From the NCBI RefSeq assembly GCF_000258765.1, contig NZ_AJLT01000021.1, forward strand, positions 1 through 52,653: 52,653 nt of DNA. Reading direction: 5' to 3'. The stretch comes from Gillisia marina (GTDB taxonomy: Bacteria > Bacteroidota > Bacteroidia > Flavobacteriales > Flavobacteriaceae). Position numbers and translations under genes: made by a program. The notes under the pieces were generated by a model that worked only from the letters and a program-made list of their open reading frames with translations, searched no databases and was not told where the DNA came from. Shown piece by piece: positions 35,601 to 43,216 of the stretch; position 1 is the stretch's first letter; the number at the start of each line of letters is the position of its first letter.

Positions 35601-36803
35601 ATGAAATTAAAATGGACTATGTTACTTCTCTTCGGAATGGTAACATCTTATTTTACACAAGCGCAAGATATTACCAATAACAAATTTGGTAAAGGTTTAG
35701 TAAACATTGTAGCAAAAGATAGCTCATATAGCTTAAAGTTTGCAGCTCGTTTTCAGTCTTTATACACTGGTTCTTGGGATTTTCCTAACAATGATAATTT
35801 GGAAAATGGGGAAGGGAATTTTTTGATTAGAAGATCTAGATTAAAATTTGAAGGATTTGCATACTCTCCAAAATTAGAATATAAAATCGAATTAGGACTT
35901 TCTAACAGAGATATTGGTGGAGCTTCAGCATTTACAAATAATGCTCCTAGATACATCTTAGATGCGGTACTTAAATGGAATTTTTACGAAAATTTTGTTT
36001 TATGGGCAGGACAAACTAAACTTCCGGGGAACAGGGAGCGAGTAATCTCTTCTGCAAATATGCAAACTGTAGACCGTTCTCTTGTAAATAGCAAATTCAA
36101 TGTAGATCGTGATATGGGAATGCAATTACATCACCATTTTAACCTAGGGAATAACGTAATCGTTAAGGAAGCATTTGCATTTTCTCAAGGGGAAGGTAGA
36201 AATGTAACATCTGGAAACCTTGGTGGTTACCAATATACCGGTAGGATAGAGGTTCTTCCATTTGGAGATTTCGATGATTACACAGGAGCAGATTTAAAAA
36301 GAGAGCAAACGCCAAAATTAGGTGTTGGTGTAAGTTACGATCATAATAGCAATGCTGTGAAAACTCGTTCTAATGGAGGAAGTTACATGACAACAGATAC
36401 CGGTTTTTTTGAAACAGATATAAATACATTCTTTGTAGATGGAATTTTTAAATACCAAGGATTCTCTGCAATGGCTGAATATGCAAAAAGAACTGCCGAT
36501 AATGCTGTAGCTGTAAATTCTGATGGAACTCCAACAGGTAGAGTAGTAGAAGTGGGTGATGGGTTTAATATGCAAGCGGGTTATGTGTTCAAGAACAACT
36601 ATGAAGTAGTTGGTAGATACACGCAGGTTTCCTTGGATGAATCTATCACCGGTCAAGGTGTAGAGAATCAATATACCTTAGGGCTTTCAAAATATATTGT
36701 TGGTCATAAATTAAAAGTACAAACAGATGTTAGTTGGAACGATTACGAGAACAACTTAGACAATAGCTTGGCATATAGATTACAAATAGACATTCATTTT
36801 TAA
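35601..36803 (+). CDS. OprP/OprO-type phosphate-selective porin
   Basis: Starting at ATG 35601, the 400-residue protein has a signal peptide (ending YFTQAQD) and a beta-barrel sequence with FLIRRSRLKFEGFAYSPKLEY and ending YRLQIDIHF with terminal Phe. It matches the phosphate-selective porin O/P family that lets phosphate across the outer membrane. It lies 11 bases before pstS and is the first gene of the phosphate operon. The upstream TTG at 35559 lies inside the promoter region and was rejected. Confidence 0.88.
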   Translation: MKLKWTMLLLFGMVTSYFTQAQDITNNKFGKGLVNIVAKDSSYSLKFAARFQSLYTGSWDFPNNDNLENGEGNFLIRRSRLKFEGFAYSPKLEYKIELGLSNRDIGGASAFTNNAPRYILDAVLKWNFYENFVLWAGQTKLPGNRERVISSANMQTVDRSLVNSKFNVDRDMGMQLHHHFNLGNNVIVKEAFAFSQGEGRNVTSGNLGGYQYTGRIEVLPFGDFDDYTGADLKREQTPKLGVGVSYDHNSNAVKTRSNGGSYMTTDTGFFETDINTFFVDGIFKYQGFSAMAEYAKRTADNAVAVNSDGTPTGRVVEVGDGFNMQAGYVFKNNYEVVGRYTQVSLDESITGQGVENQYTLGLSKYIVGHKLKVQTDVSWNDYENNLDNSLAYRLQIDIHF

Positions 36804-36814
36804 ATAACTAAACC

Positions 36815-37756
36815 ATGAAAAAAGTATTATTAATTGCAATTTTATCTTTCGCAGTTATTTCTTGCGGAAATAATAAAGGTCAGGATAAAGATAACGAAGG
36901 ATCTGGAACAATATCCATAGACGGTTCTAGTACCGTGTATCCTATTACAGAAGCTGTTGCTGAAGAATTTAGAGCAGAGCAACCTAGAGTAGATGTTACT
37001 ATTGGTGTTTCCGGAACTGGTGGAGGTTTCAAAAAATTTGGAAGAGGAGAAATTAATATTTCTGATGCCTCTAGACCAATCAAAGAAGCTGAAGCTGCAA
37101 TTGCAAGAGAGAACAACATTACTTATGTAGAATTGGAAGTCGCTTATGATGGACTTGCAGTGGTAATTAATCCGGAAAACGACTGGGCGACTTCTTTTAC
37201 AGTAGAAGAATTGAAAAAGATTTGGGAGCCGGCGGCACAAGGGAAAATTATGAAATGGAATCAGATAAACCCGGCTTGGCCAGATGAAGAAATTCATTTA
37301 TTCGGACCTGGGGTTGCTTCTGGAACTTTCGATTATTTCACCGAAGCTATCGTTGGAGAAAGCGGATCTAGTAGAGGTGACTTTACCGCCAGTGAAGATG
37401 ATAACGTGTTAGTTCAAGGGGTTTCCGGAGATAAATACGGATTAGGGTTTTTTGGAATAGCGTACTATGAAGCTAATGCCGACAAATTAGCCTTAGCATC
37501 TGTAGATGGAGGAAATGGTCCTGTAAGACCTTCAACTGAAACTGTGAAAAATGGAACATATGCTCCATTGTCTAGACCGTTGTATATTTATGTAAATAGT
37601 TCATCTTTAAAAGATAAACAAGTTATAGATTTCGTGAGATTTTACTTAGATGAAGCTGGTGCACTAGCTAAAGATGTTGGATATATTGCAATGACAGAAG
37701 AAGAGTATGCAGCTCAAAAAGAAAAATTCAATAAGTTTGTGAAAGAAAATCAATAG
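36815..37756 (+). CDS. pstS: Phosphate ABC transporter substrate-binding lipoprotein PstS
   Basis: The 313-residue protein has a lipobox ([17 protein letters not shown], Cys 17) and a periplasmic binding fold with the phosphate-loop [20 protein letters not shown] and [13 protein letters not shown], plus [15 protein letters not shown] and [14 protein letters not shown]. It binds phosphate for PstCAB. A stem-loop between pstS and pstC may reduce downstream expression. Confidence 0.94.
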   Translation: MKKVLLIAILSFAVISCGNNKGQDKDNEGSGTISIDGSSTVYPITEAVAEEFRAEQPRVDVTIGVSGTGGGFKKFGRGEINISDASRPIKEAEAAIARENNITYVELEVAYDGLAVVINPENDWATSFTVEELKKIWEPAAQGKIMKWNQINPAWPDEEIHLFGPGVASGTFDYFTEAIVGESGSSRGDFTASEDDNVLVQGVSGDKYGLGFFGIAYYEANADKLALASVDGGNGPVRPSTETVKNGTYAPLSRPLYIYVNSSSLKDKQVIDFVRFYLDEAGALAKDVGYIAMTEEEYAAQKEKFNKFVKENQ

Positions 37757-37813
37757 TTAGATATTGAATGAATTCTGAATTTGAAAAAGTATCATTATAA
37801 TAAGGACTGAAAT

Positions 37814-37841
37814 CACCTGCCCATTGTATGGGTGGGTTTTC
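37814..37841 (+). terminator. Attenuator-like hairpin between pstS and pstC
   Basis: CCCA (37820-37823) and TGGG (37829-37832) pair around TTGTA, with flanking ACC/GGT after a small internal loop; TTTTCGG follows. Partial termination here would give more PstS than PstCAB, as common for binding-protein transporters. Confidence 0.5.
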
Positions 37842-37880
37842 GGTTTATTTTAGCCTTTTACCCTAATTTTAATTTTATAA

Positions 37881-38759
37881 ATGCGAAAAATTAAGGAATT
37901 AGTAATTGAAAGGGGACTTTTATTGAGTGCCCTCATTACTATTGCCGTAACCGTTGGAATTGTTTTGGTACTCTCTATAGAGGCCGTAAATTTTTTCAGT
38001 GAGGTTTCGATAATAGACTTTCTTACAGATCCGGAATGGACTCCGTTATTTACCGATAAACATTTTGGAATTCTACCATTGCTTTCCGGAACCCTATTAA
38101 CTTCGTTTATTGCAATTGCATTTGCAGTACCGGTAGGTTTATCCATAAGTATCTATCTTAGTGAATATGCGCCAAAAAGTTTTAGAAGGACCATTAAGCC
38201 CCTTTTAGAATTGCTGGCTGCAGTTCCTACTGTAGTTTACGGATTCTTTGCTTTAATGGTGGTAACTCCATTTTTGCAATCCTTCATTCCTGGAATGTCC
38301 AGTTTTAACTCGTTATCTGCGGGATTGGTTATGGGAATCATGATTATTCCTTATATCTCCTCCTTGAGTGAAGATGCGCTTCATGCGGTACCAAACTCAT
38401 TAAGAGAAGCCGCTTATGGGATGGGTTCTACAAGATTACAAAATTCATTTAAGGTAATGGTACCGGCTGCATCATCCGGGATTATAGTTTCTATAATTTT
38501 AGCAATTTCAAGAGCCATAGGAGAAACCATGATTGTTGCTATTGCGGCAGGACAGCAGCCAAGATTAACTTTTGATCCTACGGTTCCTGTAGAAACAATT
38601 ACAGCATATATCGTTCAGGTGAGTTTGGGAGATGTGCAACATGATTCTTTGGAGTACAAAACTATTTTTGCTGCCGGGATCACGTTGTTTATATTCACTT
38701 TTCTACTGAATACAATTAGTTATAGAATTAGAAAAAAATTCCAGGAGAAATATGAATAA
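37881..38759 (+). CDS. pstC: Phosphate ABC transporter permease PstC
   Basis: The 292-residue permease has six membrane segments with the PstC features FLTDPEWTPLFTD, SIYLSEYAPKSFRR and the EAA loop (REAAYGMGSTRLQ). It forms the inner membrane channel with PstA. The stop overlaps the start of pstA by eight bases. Confidence 0.93.
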   Translation: MRKIKELVIERGLLLSALITIAVTVGIVLVLSIEAVNFFSEVSIIDFLTDPEWTPLFTDKHFGILPLLSGTLLTSFIAIAFAVPVGLSISIYLSEYAPKSFRRTIKPLLELLAAVPTVVYGFFALMVVTPFLQSFIPGMSSFNSLSAGLVMGIMIIPYISSLSEDALHAVPNSLREAAYGMGSTRLQNSFKVMVPAASSGIIVSIILAISRAIGETMIVAIAAGQQPRLTFDPTVPVETITAYIVQVSLGDVQHDSLEYKTIFAAGITLFIFTFLLNTISYRIRKKFQEKYE

Positions 38760-39606
38760 TATTAGAAAGAACAGGCTGAAAGATCAGGCTTTCAAAATAT
38801 GGGGAATTTTCTGTACGTTGTTAGGTCTTGTACTGCTTGCAGTCTTTATAGGAAATATTCTCGTAGATGGAATTATGAGAATAGATTGGGAATTTGTGAT
38901 GAATCTTCCATCGAGAAAACCTGAAAAAGCAGGAATATATACTGCCCTAATGGGAAGTATTTGGGTTTTATTACTTACTACGATAATTGCATTGCCCGTT
39001 GGTATTGCAGCGGCTATTTATTTAGAAGAATATTCTAAAAAGAATAAATTGGCTACTATCTTAGAAGTGAATATTTCGAACCTTGCCGGAGTACCATCTA
39101 TTATTTATGGATTATTAGGATTGGAAGTTTTTGTAAGGATTATGGAGATGGGTGCTAGTGTACTAGCAGGGAGTTTTACTTTAGCATTGTTAATATTACC
39201 TATAGTTATAGTCTCCACACGTGAAGCATTAAAAGCAGTGCCTAAATCTATTAGAGATGCATCTTTTGCAATGGGAGCATCTAAATGGCAAACGGTTTAT
39301 CATCAATTATTACCTGCTTCCTTTGGAGGGATCTTAACAGGGATTATTCTAGCATTGTCCAGAGCGGTAGGAGAGACAGCACCCTTAATTGTAATTGGAG
39401 CTTTGGCATATGTACCATTTGCACCATCCTCTGTAATGGATGAGTTTTCGGTATTACCAATTCAAATATTTAACTGGATTACACGACCGCAACACGGATT
39501 TGTGGAAAATGCGGCCGCAGCTATAATTATTTTATTGTTGATTACTTTTGTAATGAACGGGATTGCAGTTTATTTCAGAAATAAATGGCAGAAAAAATTT
39601 AAATAA
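38752..39606 (+). CDS. pstA: Phosphate ABC transporter permease PstA
   Basis: The 284-residue permease with the typical PstA sequence GIAAAIYLEEYSKKN, LAGVPSIIYGLLGLEVF and the EAA-like loop (IRDASFAMGASKWQTVYHQL). It partners with PstC. Its start lies inside the end of pstC. Confidence 0.93.
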   Translation: MNNIRKNRLKDQAFKIWGIFCTLLGLVLLAVFIGNILVDGIMRIDWEFVMNLPSRKPEKAGIYTALMGSIWVLLLTTIIALPVGIAAAIYLEEYSKKNKLATILEVNISNLAGVPSIIYGLLGLEVFVRIMEMGASVLAGSFTLALLILPIVIVSTREALKAVPKSIRDASFAMGASKWQTVYHQLLPASFGGILTGIILALSRAVGETAPLIVIGALAYVPFAPSSVMDEFSVLPIQIFNWITRPQHGFVENAAAAIIILLLITFVMNGIAVYFRNKWQKKFK

Positions 39607-39621
39607 CAGAAGTGTTATACT

Positions 39622-40422
39622 ATGAGTAAAGATAAAAAGGAAAGCGTGATAGAAAGTAGCATTAAACGCAAGTATAAGTTACAGGCGAAAGATGTAAAAG
39701 TGTGGTACGGTGATTTCATGGCGATTAAAGGGATTAGCATGGATATTAAACCTAATAAGGTTACTGCGTTTATTGGTCCTTCTGGTTGTGGGAAATCTAC
39801 GTTTTTAAGATTGTTCAATAGAATGAACGATTATGTAGATGGATTTAAGATGGGTGGAGAAATCAATATTGATGGGAGCAACATAAACGCGAAAGATATA
39901 AATGTTGAATTGCTTAGAAAGCAAGTGGGGATGGTGTTTCAAAAACCTAACCCGTTTCCAAAATCTATATTTGAAAATGTAGCTTACGGATTGAAAATTC
40001 AAGGCTTAAAGGATAAGGCATTTTTGGAAGAACGAGTGGAGAGTTCTTTAAAACAAGTGGCACTTTGGGATGAGGTTAAGAACGATCTTAACAAATCGGC
40101 TTTGGCGCTTTCCGGGGGACAGCAACAACGTTTATGCATCGCCAGAACATTGGCAGTAGAACCATCTATTATTTTAATGGATGAGCCTACTTCGGCTTTG
40201 GATCCTATCTCTACCGCTAAAATTGAAGAACTTATTTATAAGTTAAAAGATAAGTATACCATCGTAATTGTTACGCATAATATGCAACAAGCAAGTAGGA
40301 TTAGTGATAATACGGCATTTTTCTATTTAGGAGAACTAATAGAATATGATAAAACCAACAAGATTTTTACCAACCCTGAAAAAGAACAAACCGAAAATTA
40401 CATTACAGGTCGTTTCGGATAA
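39622..40422 (+). CDS. pstB: Phosphate ABC transporter ATPase PstB
   Basis: A 266-residue ATPase with Walker [10 protein letters not shown] (residues 52-60), ABC signature LSGGQQQR, Walker [13 protein letters not shown] and the switch His in VTHNMQQ. It powers phosphate import on the cytoplasmic side. It lies 15 bases after pstA. Confidence 0.96.
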   Translation: MSKDKKESVIESSIKRKYKLQAKDVKVWYGDFMAIKGISMDIKPNKVTAFIGPSGCGKSTFLRLFNRMNDYVDGFKMGGEINIDGSNINAKDINVELLRKQVGMVFQKPNPFPKSIFENVAYGLKIQGLKDKAFLEERVESSLKQVALWDEVKNDLNKSALALSGGQQQRLCIARTLAVEPSIILMDEPTSALDPISTAKIEELIYKLKDKYTIVIVTHNMQQASRISDNTAFFYLGELIEYDKTNKIFTNPEKEQTENYITGRFG

Positions 40423-40434
40423 AACTTAAACATT

Positions 40435-41118
40435 ATGTTGAATTTAGAAGATCACAGAGAAATTTTGAATCAGTCAGGTTTGGAAATGTTCCAACTTGTG
40501 AGAAAACAATTCATAAAATCTAAAGACGCATTTCTCAATCACGATAGCGATCTGGCAGAAGAAGTTTTGCATACAGAAAATCGTGTAAATGGAATGGATT
40601 TGAAGTTAGATAGGGAATGTGAGCGTTTTATAGCTTTGCATAATCCTGTAGCGGGAGATCTTAGGTTTGTGCTGGCTTTGCGTAAAATCAATTTTGATTT
40701 GGAGCGTATTGGTGACCATGCTTATGGAATTTCTAGTTATATAGTAGAAGTAGATACTCCGGTTAACAAGGAAGTATTGGAAAAGTTGGATTTCGAGGAA
40801 ATGTACAAAGCAGCCTTATCTATGCTAGATGATATTCGGGATGCTTATAAATCTGGAAACACCAAAAAGGCCAGAAAAGTATTTAAGAAAGATAAAATCT
40901 TGAATAAAATAAACTTGAATTCTTTTGGTGTTATATCTGAAGAAGTTCAAAAAGATCCAAAATTGATAGATCAATATTTATTGCTTTTTTCAGTAATAAA
41001 GAAGATTGAAAGAGTTGGAGATCTTATTACGAATATAGGTGAAGAGATTATATTTTATCTTGAAGCAGAAGTATTGAAGCACAGAAAAAAGAAAGGTCCA
41101 TCTAAGCCTAGTAAATAA
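40435..41118 (+). CDS. phoU: Phosphate signalling protein PhoU
   Basis: The 227-residue protein is two three-helix bundles with ExxxD metal-binding motifs (DLERIGDHAYGI and IERVGDLITNIGEE). PhoU links the Pst transporter to the phosphate sensor kinase to keep the Pho regulon off when phosphate is plentiful. It is the last gene of the operon and starts 12 bases after pstB. The PhoR/PhoB pair is not in this window. A Lys/Ser-rich tail ends the protein. Confidence 0.95.
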   Translation: MLNLEDHREILNQSGLEMFQLVRKQFIKSKDAFLNHDSDLAEEVLHTENRVNGMDLKLDRECERFIALHNPVAGDLRFVLALRKINFDLERIGDHAYGISSYIVEVDTPVNKEVLEKLDFEEMYKAALSMLDDIRDAYKSGNTKKARKVFKKDKILNKINLNSFGVISEEVQKDPKLIDQYLLLFSVIKKIERVGDLITNIGEEIIFYLEAEVLKHRKKKGPSKPSK

Positions 41119-41149
41119 AGGTTTAGATAATTTTTTCGGACAAGCGGAA

Positions 41150-41220
41150 GATTGATCATCTCATCATGCTGAACGGTCTTGTTTAATGCAAGTGGCGTAG
41201 AGTAGGGACGCGTCCTTGTC
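41150..41220. repeat. Decayed intergenic repeat (GGGACGCGTCC type)
   Basis: CATGCTGAACGG and the perfect palindrome GGACGCGTCC (41206-41215) resemble common short repeats in Bacteroidetes (GTAGGGACGCG type). The copy is degraded, so assignment is weak. The rest of 41119-41305 holds nothing else recognisable. Confidence 0.35.
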
Positions 41221-41305
41221 GGCTTAGTTGTTTTTTACTTGGTGTCTAAAATAACACTTTTCACCACCATACCCGCTATTTGCTGGTAACCGATGTTTGG
41301 CGGAG

Positions 41306-41728
41306 TTATTTTGTTTTGGTACTCTGCAAATATTCCTCGGCAGTCATTACTGGCAATAAAGACTTTTTAAAATCTTTTCCATTTCTGGTTATTATAATCT
41401 CGCATTCAGAATCTACCGCGCTAAAATATTGAAGTCCATCTTCGAAATCTGAAAAGGAAGAATTTAATCCCTTTTCAATTATATGTTCATCCAATTTACA
41501 AATCTCACATATGATTTTAAATTTTCTGAGTTTTTCCTGTGCAATTTGGGCTGATTCAAATTTTGAAAGGAAATAGTTTAGAGTTGCAAATGATATAGGT
41601 GACACCACGATCGTTATAATTTCTTTATCAGCTAATGTTGCTAATTTTGCAATTGAGTCATAAAATGGATCTCTTTCACCGAGTAAATCAAGAATCACGT
41701 TCGTATCTAGAAATAATCTTTTTCTCAT
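41306..41728 (-). CDS. PIN-domain toxin (VapC-like)
   Basis: A 140-residue PIN domain protein: LFLDTNVILDLLGERDPF (first Asp), middle Glu, and the acidic cluster FEDGLQYFSAVDSECEIIITRN with KDF. PIN toxins are Mg2+-dependent RNases that cut tRNA or rRNA. Its start overlaps the end of the antitoxin gene by four bases, the usual operon layout. It is intact, although the antitoxin frame is broken. Confidence 0.85.
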   Translation of the reverse strand: MRKRLFLDTNVILDLLGERDPFYDSIAKLATLADKEIITIVVSPISFATLNYFLSKFESAQIAQEKLRKFKIICEICKLDEHIIEKGLNSSFSDFEDGLQYFSAVDSECEIIITRNGKDFKKSLLPVMTAEEYLQSTKTK

Positions 41729-41974
41729 TTATATTTTTCTAATAATTGATCAGAATATTCTTTTTTATAATCCAAATCAGTTGGGATTTTTATTCCGGTT
41801 GCCAAGCTTCTAACAAATGGAGAAATCGAAAAATCTGAATCTTTCTTGTCCATTGTTAAAGATTGAAGATAAGATTCTACAATTCGGGACAAACTCATTT
41901 TTTTTGTCTGATGCATATACTTTCGCTCTTTCAATTATTTCTTGATTAAGCTTTAAAGTCAGTTTTGTATCCAT
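41725..41974 (-). CDS. DUF6364-type antitoxin (frameshifted)
   Basis: The frame starting ATG 41974 gives MDTKLTLKLNQEIIERAKVY and ASD, then a run of eight A (on + strand T8 at 41898-41905) shifts it. Removing one A gives ASDKKMSLSRIVESYLQSL and the rest to LLEKYK, 82 residues, matching DUF6364 antitoxins that start MDTKLTLKL. Such proteins have a short N-terminal DNA-binding ribbon-helix-helix-like region and a toxin-binding tail. It precedes the PIN toxin gene with a four-base overlap. Confidence 0.85.
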
Positions 41975-42059
41975 GATAAAATATTTATACGTATAAAATT
42001 AATTAAAATATCCGTATAACATAAGTTTTTGCAGAATTTTTCTGAATAGTTACGCCCAA

Positions 42060-42130
42060 TTTGTTTCAGCATCTCAATAAATCGGGAGTAGTCCCTGAAA
42101 CAATTCCGATACTTATCGGAAAAGGGTGAC
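42060..42130. repeat. Palindromic intergenic repeat
   Basis: On the minus strand a CGTCACCC left end, TTCCGATAAGTATCGGAA inner palindrome and GTTTCAGGG, then GAGATGCTGAAAC, fit the same family as 15427-15508. It lies between the toxin-antitoxin pair and the class I enzyme gene, so the TA pair has repeats on both sides. Confidence 0.55.
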
Positions 42131-42194
42131 GAAAAACTTTAATGTAGCAATTAAATATAATATCTAGAAAAAGAAAATTACGGCTAGATAGAAA

Positions 42195-43166
42195 TTACAA
42201 ATATTGAGAATGCAGCTTTAAATAATAGTTTAGGGCTGCTTTTTTATTTTTACTAAGTTCCATATCGCATATTAATTGCTTTCTGGGATATTTTGAGGGT
42301 TGAAAAATTGAAGTTTCTGAGGCTTGTAATTTTTCAAATTGATCTAGACATACATACACTCGAGAAAGCCCAAAAAGAACAATTCTTGTAAAGGTTTTTT
42401 GTTGTTTTCTTGGATACTTACATTCTCGTAATAATTCTATTGTTTTATCTAATTCTGAAGTAAAAGAATTTCGCAGTAGATGTATTGAAGAAGTTTTGGT
42501 CGCAAGGGTTTCTATTCCCTGCTGCACATCTTCCCAAACATCAAAAATATCGTTTCCCAATTGCATTAATCCACCTAGATGATAGATCATTTTTCTTTCA
42601 GTATCTTCTAAAGTGTTATTTAAACACAGTCTGTAAAATAAAAAAGAATGTCCTCCTTTTAAAAAAGTGAGTTTTCTAATTTCTTTTTCAGATAACGTGG
42701 TGTTATGCTGAAGTTTGCTGTCTGCTTCTGTCCTAAAAACTTCTTTCGCTTGTTGTTTTAAAGCTTGTGGGTTTTCTGAATAACTCAAACCTTTGCTATA
42801 GCAATGTTTCAACAGGCCTTCGTAACTGTTACTAGGAATTAGATTTTCTGGAGTACTTATAAAACTTTCTAGATGCTGTACCTCTTTGTGAGGTTCGTCA
42901 AAAAGATCGTCTAAAAGTCCGGAGATTCCGCCTAAATAAGTGATGCAGGATCTTTCTTTTATATTCAAAAGAGCTCCTCTTAAAGTACTAAATCCATAGC
43001 CAAGGATTACGGGAACACCAAACCCGTAGTAATTTGTAATCTTTTTAAAATCGGCCTCTTTCAAGGAACCGTCATTATTATCTTTAAAAGTCTTCAAATC
43101 TGGTAGCAAATGTGCCTTAATAAACCGCTTCTGCTTTCGTACACTTTTAAACAAAAAAAAATGCAA
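42195..43166 (-). CDS. Class I isoprenoid-synthase-like protein
   Basis: A helical protein of about 320 residues. It has a first Asp-rich motif LLDDLFDEP (DDxxD at residues 86-90) and a second metal site GNDIFDVWEDVQQG (205-213), the layout of class I isoprenoid/terpenoid synthases with the pair of helix-borne Mg2+ sites. It is not a standard prenyltransferase or squalene/phytoene synthase. I recall Bacteroidetes proteins annotated only as class 1 isoprenoid biosynthesis enzyme. Substrate and product are unknown. The start is uncertain: TTG 43166 lies in the terminator of the upstream gene; TTG 43154 is an alternative. No other terpenoid gene is adjacent. Confidence 0.6.
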   Translation of the reverse strand: MHFFLFKSVRKQKRFIKAHLLPDLKTFKDNNDGSLKEADFKKITNYYGFGVPVILGYGFSTLRGALLNIKERSCITYLGGISGLLDDLFDEPHKEVQHLESFISTPENLIPSNSYEGLLKHCYSKGLSYSENPQALKQQAKEVFRTEADSKLQHNTTLSEKEIRKLTFLKGGHSFLFYRLCLNNTLEDTERKMIYHLGGLMQLGNDIFDVWEDVQQGIETLATKTSSIHLLRNSFTSELDKTIELLRECKYPRKQQKTFTRIVLFGLSRVYVCLDQFEKLQASETSIFQPSKYPRKQLICDMELSKNKKAALNYYLKLHSQYL

Positions 43167-43200
43167 CTGAAGGAAGTTTTAAAATCCCGACAGTTGCATT
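43152..43200 (-). terminator. Terminator of the M16 peptidase gene
   Basis: CAGTTGCAT (43191-43199) and ATGCAACTG (43161-43169) form a perfect stem, extended by an A-T pair, followed on the minus strand by nine T (43153-43161). It lies just beyond the M16 stop and overlaps the start of the next gene. Confidence 0.8.
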
Positions 43201-43216
43201 CAAAAAAGAATTTCGA

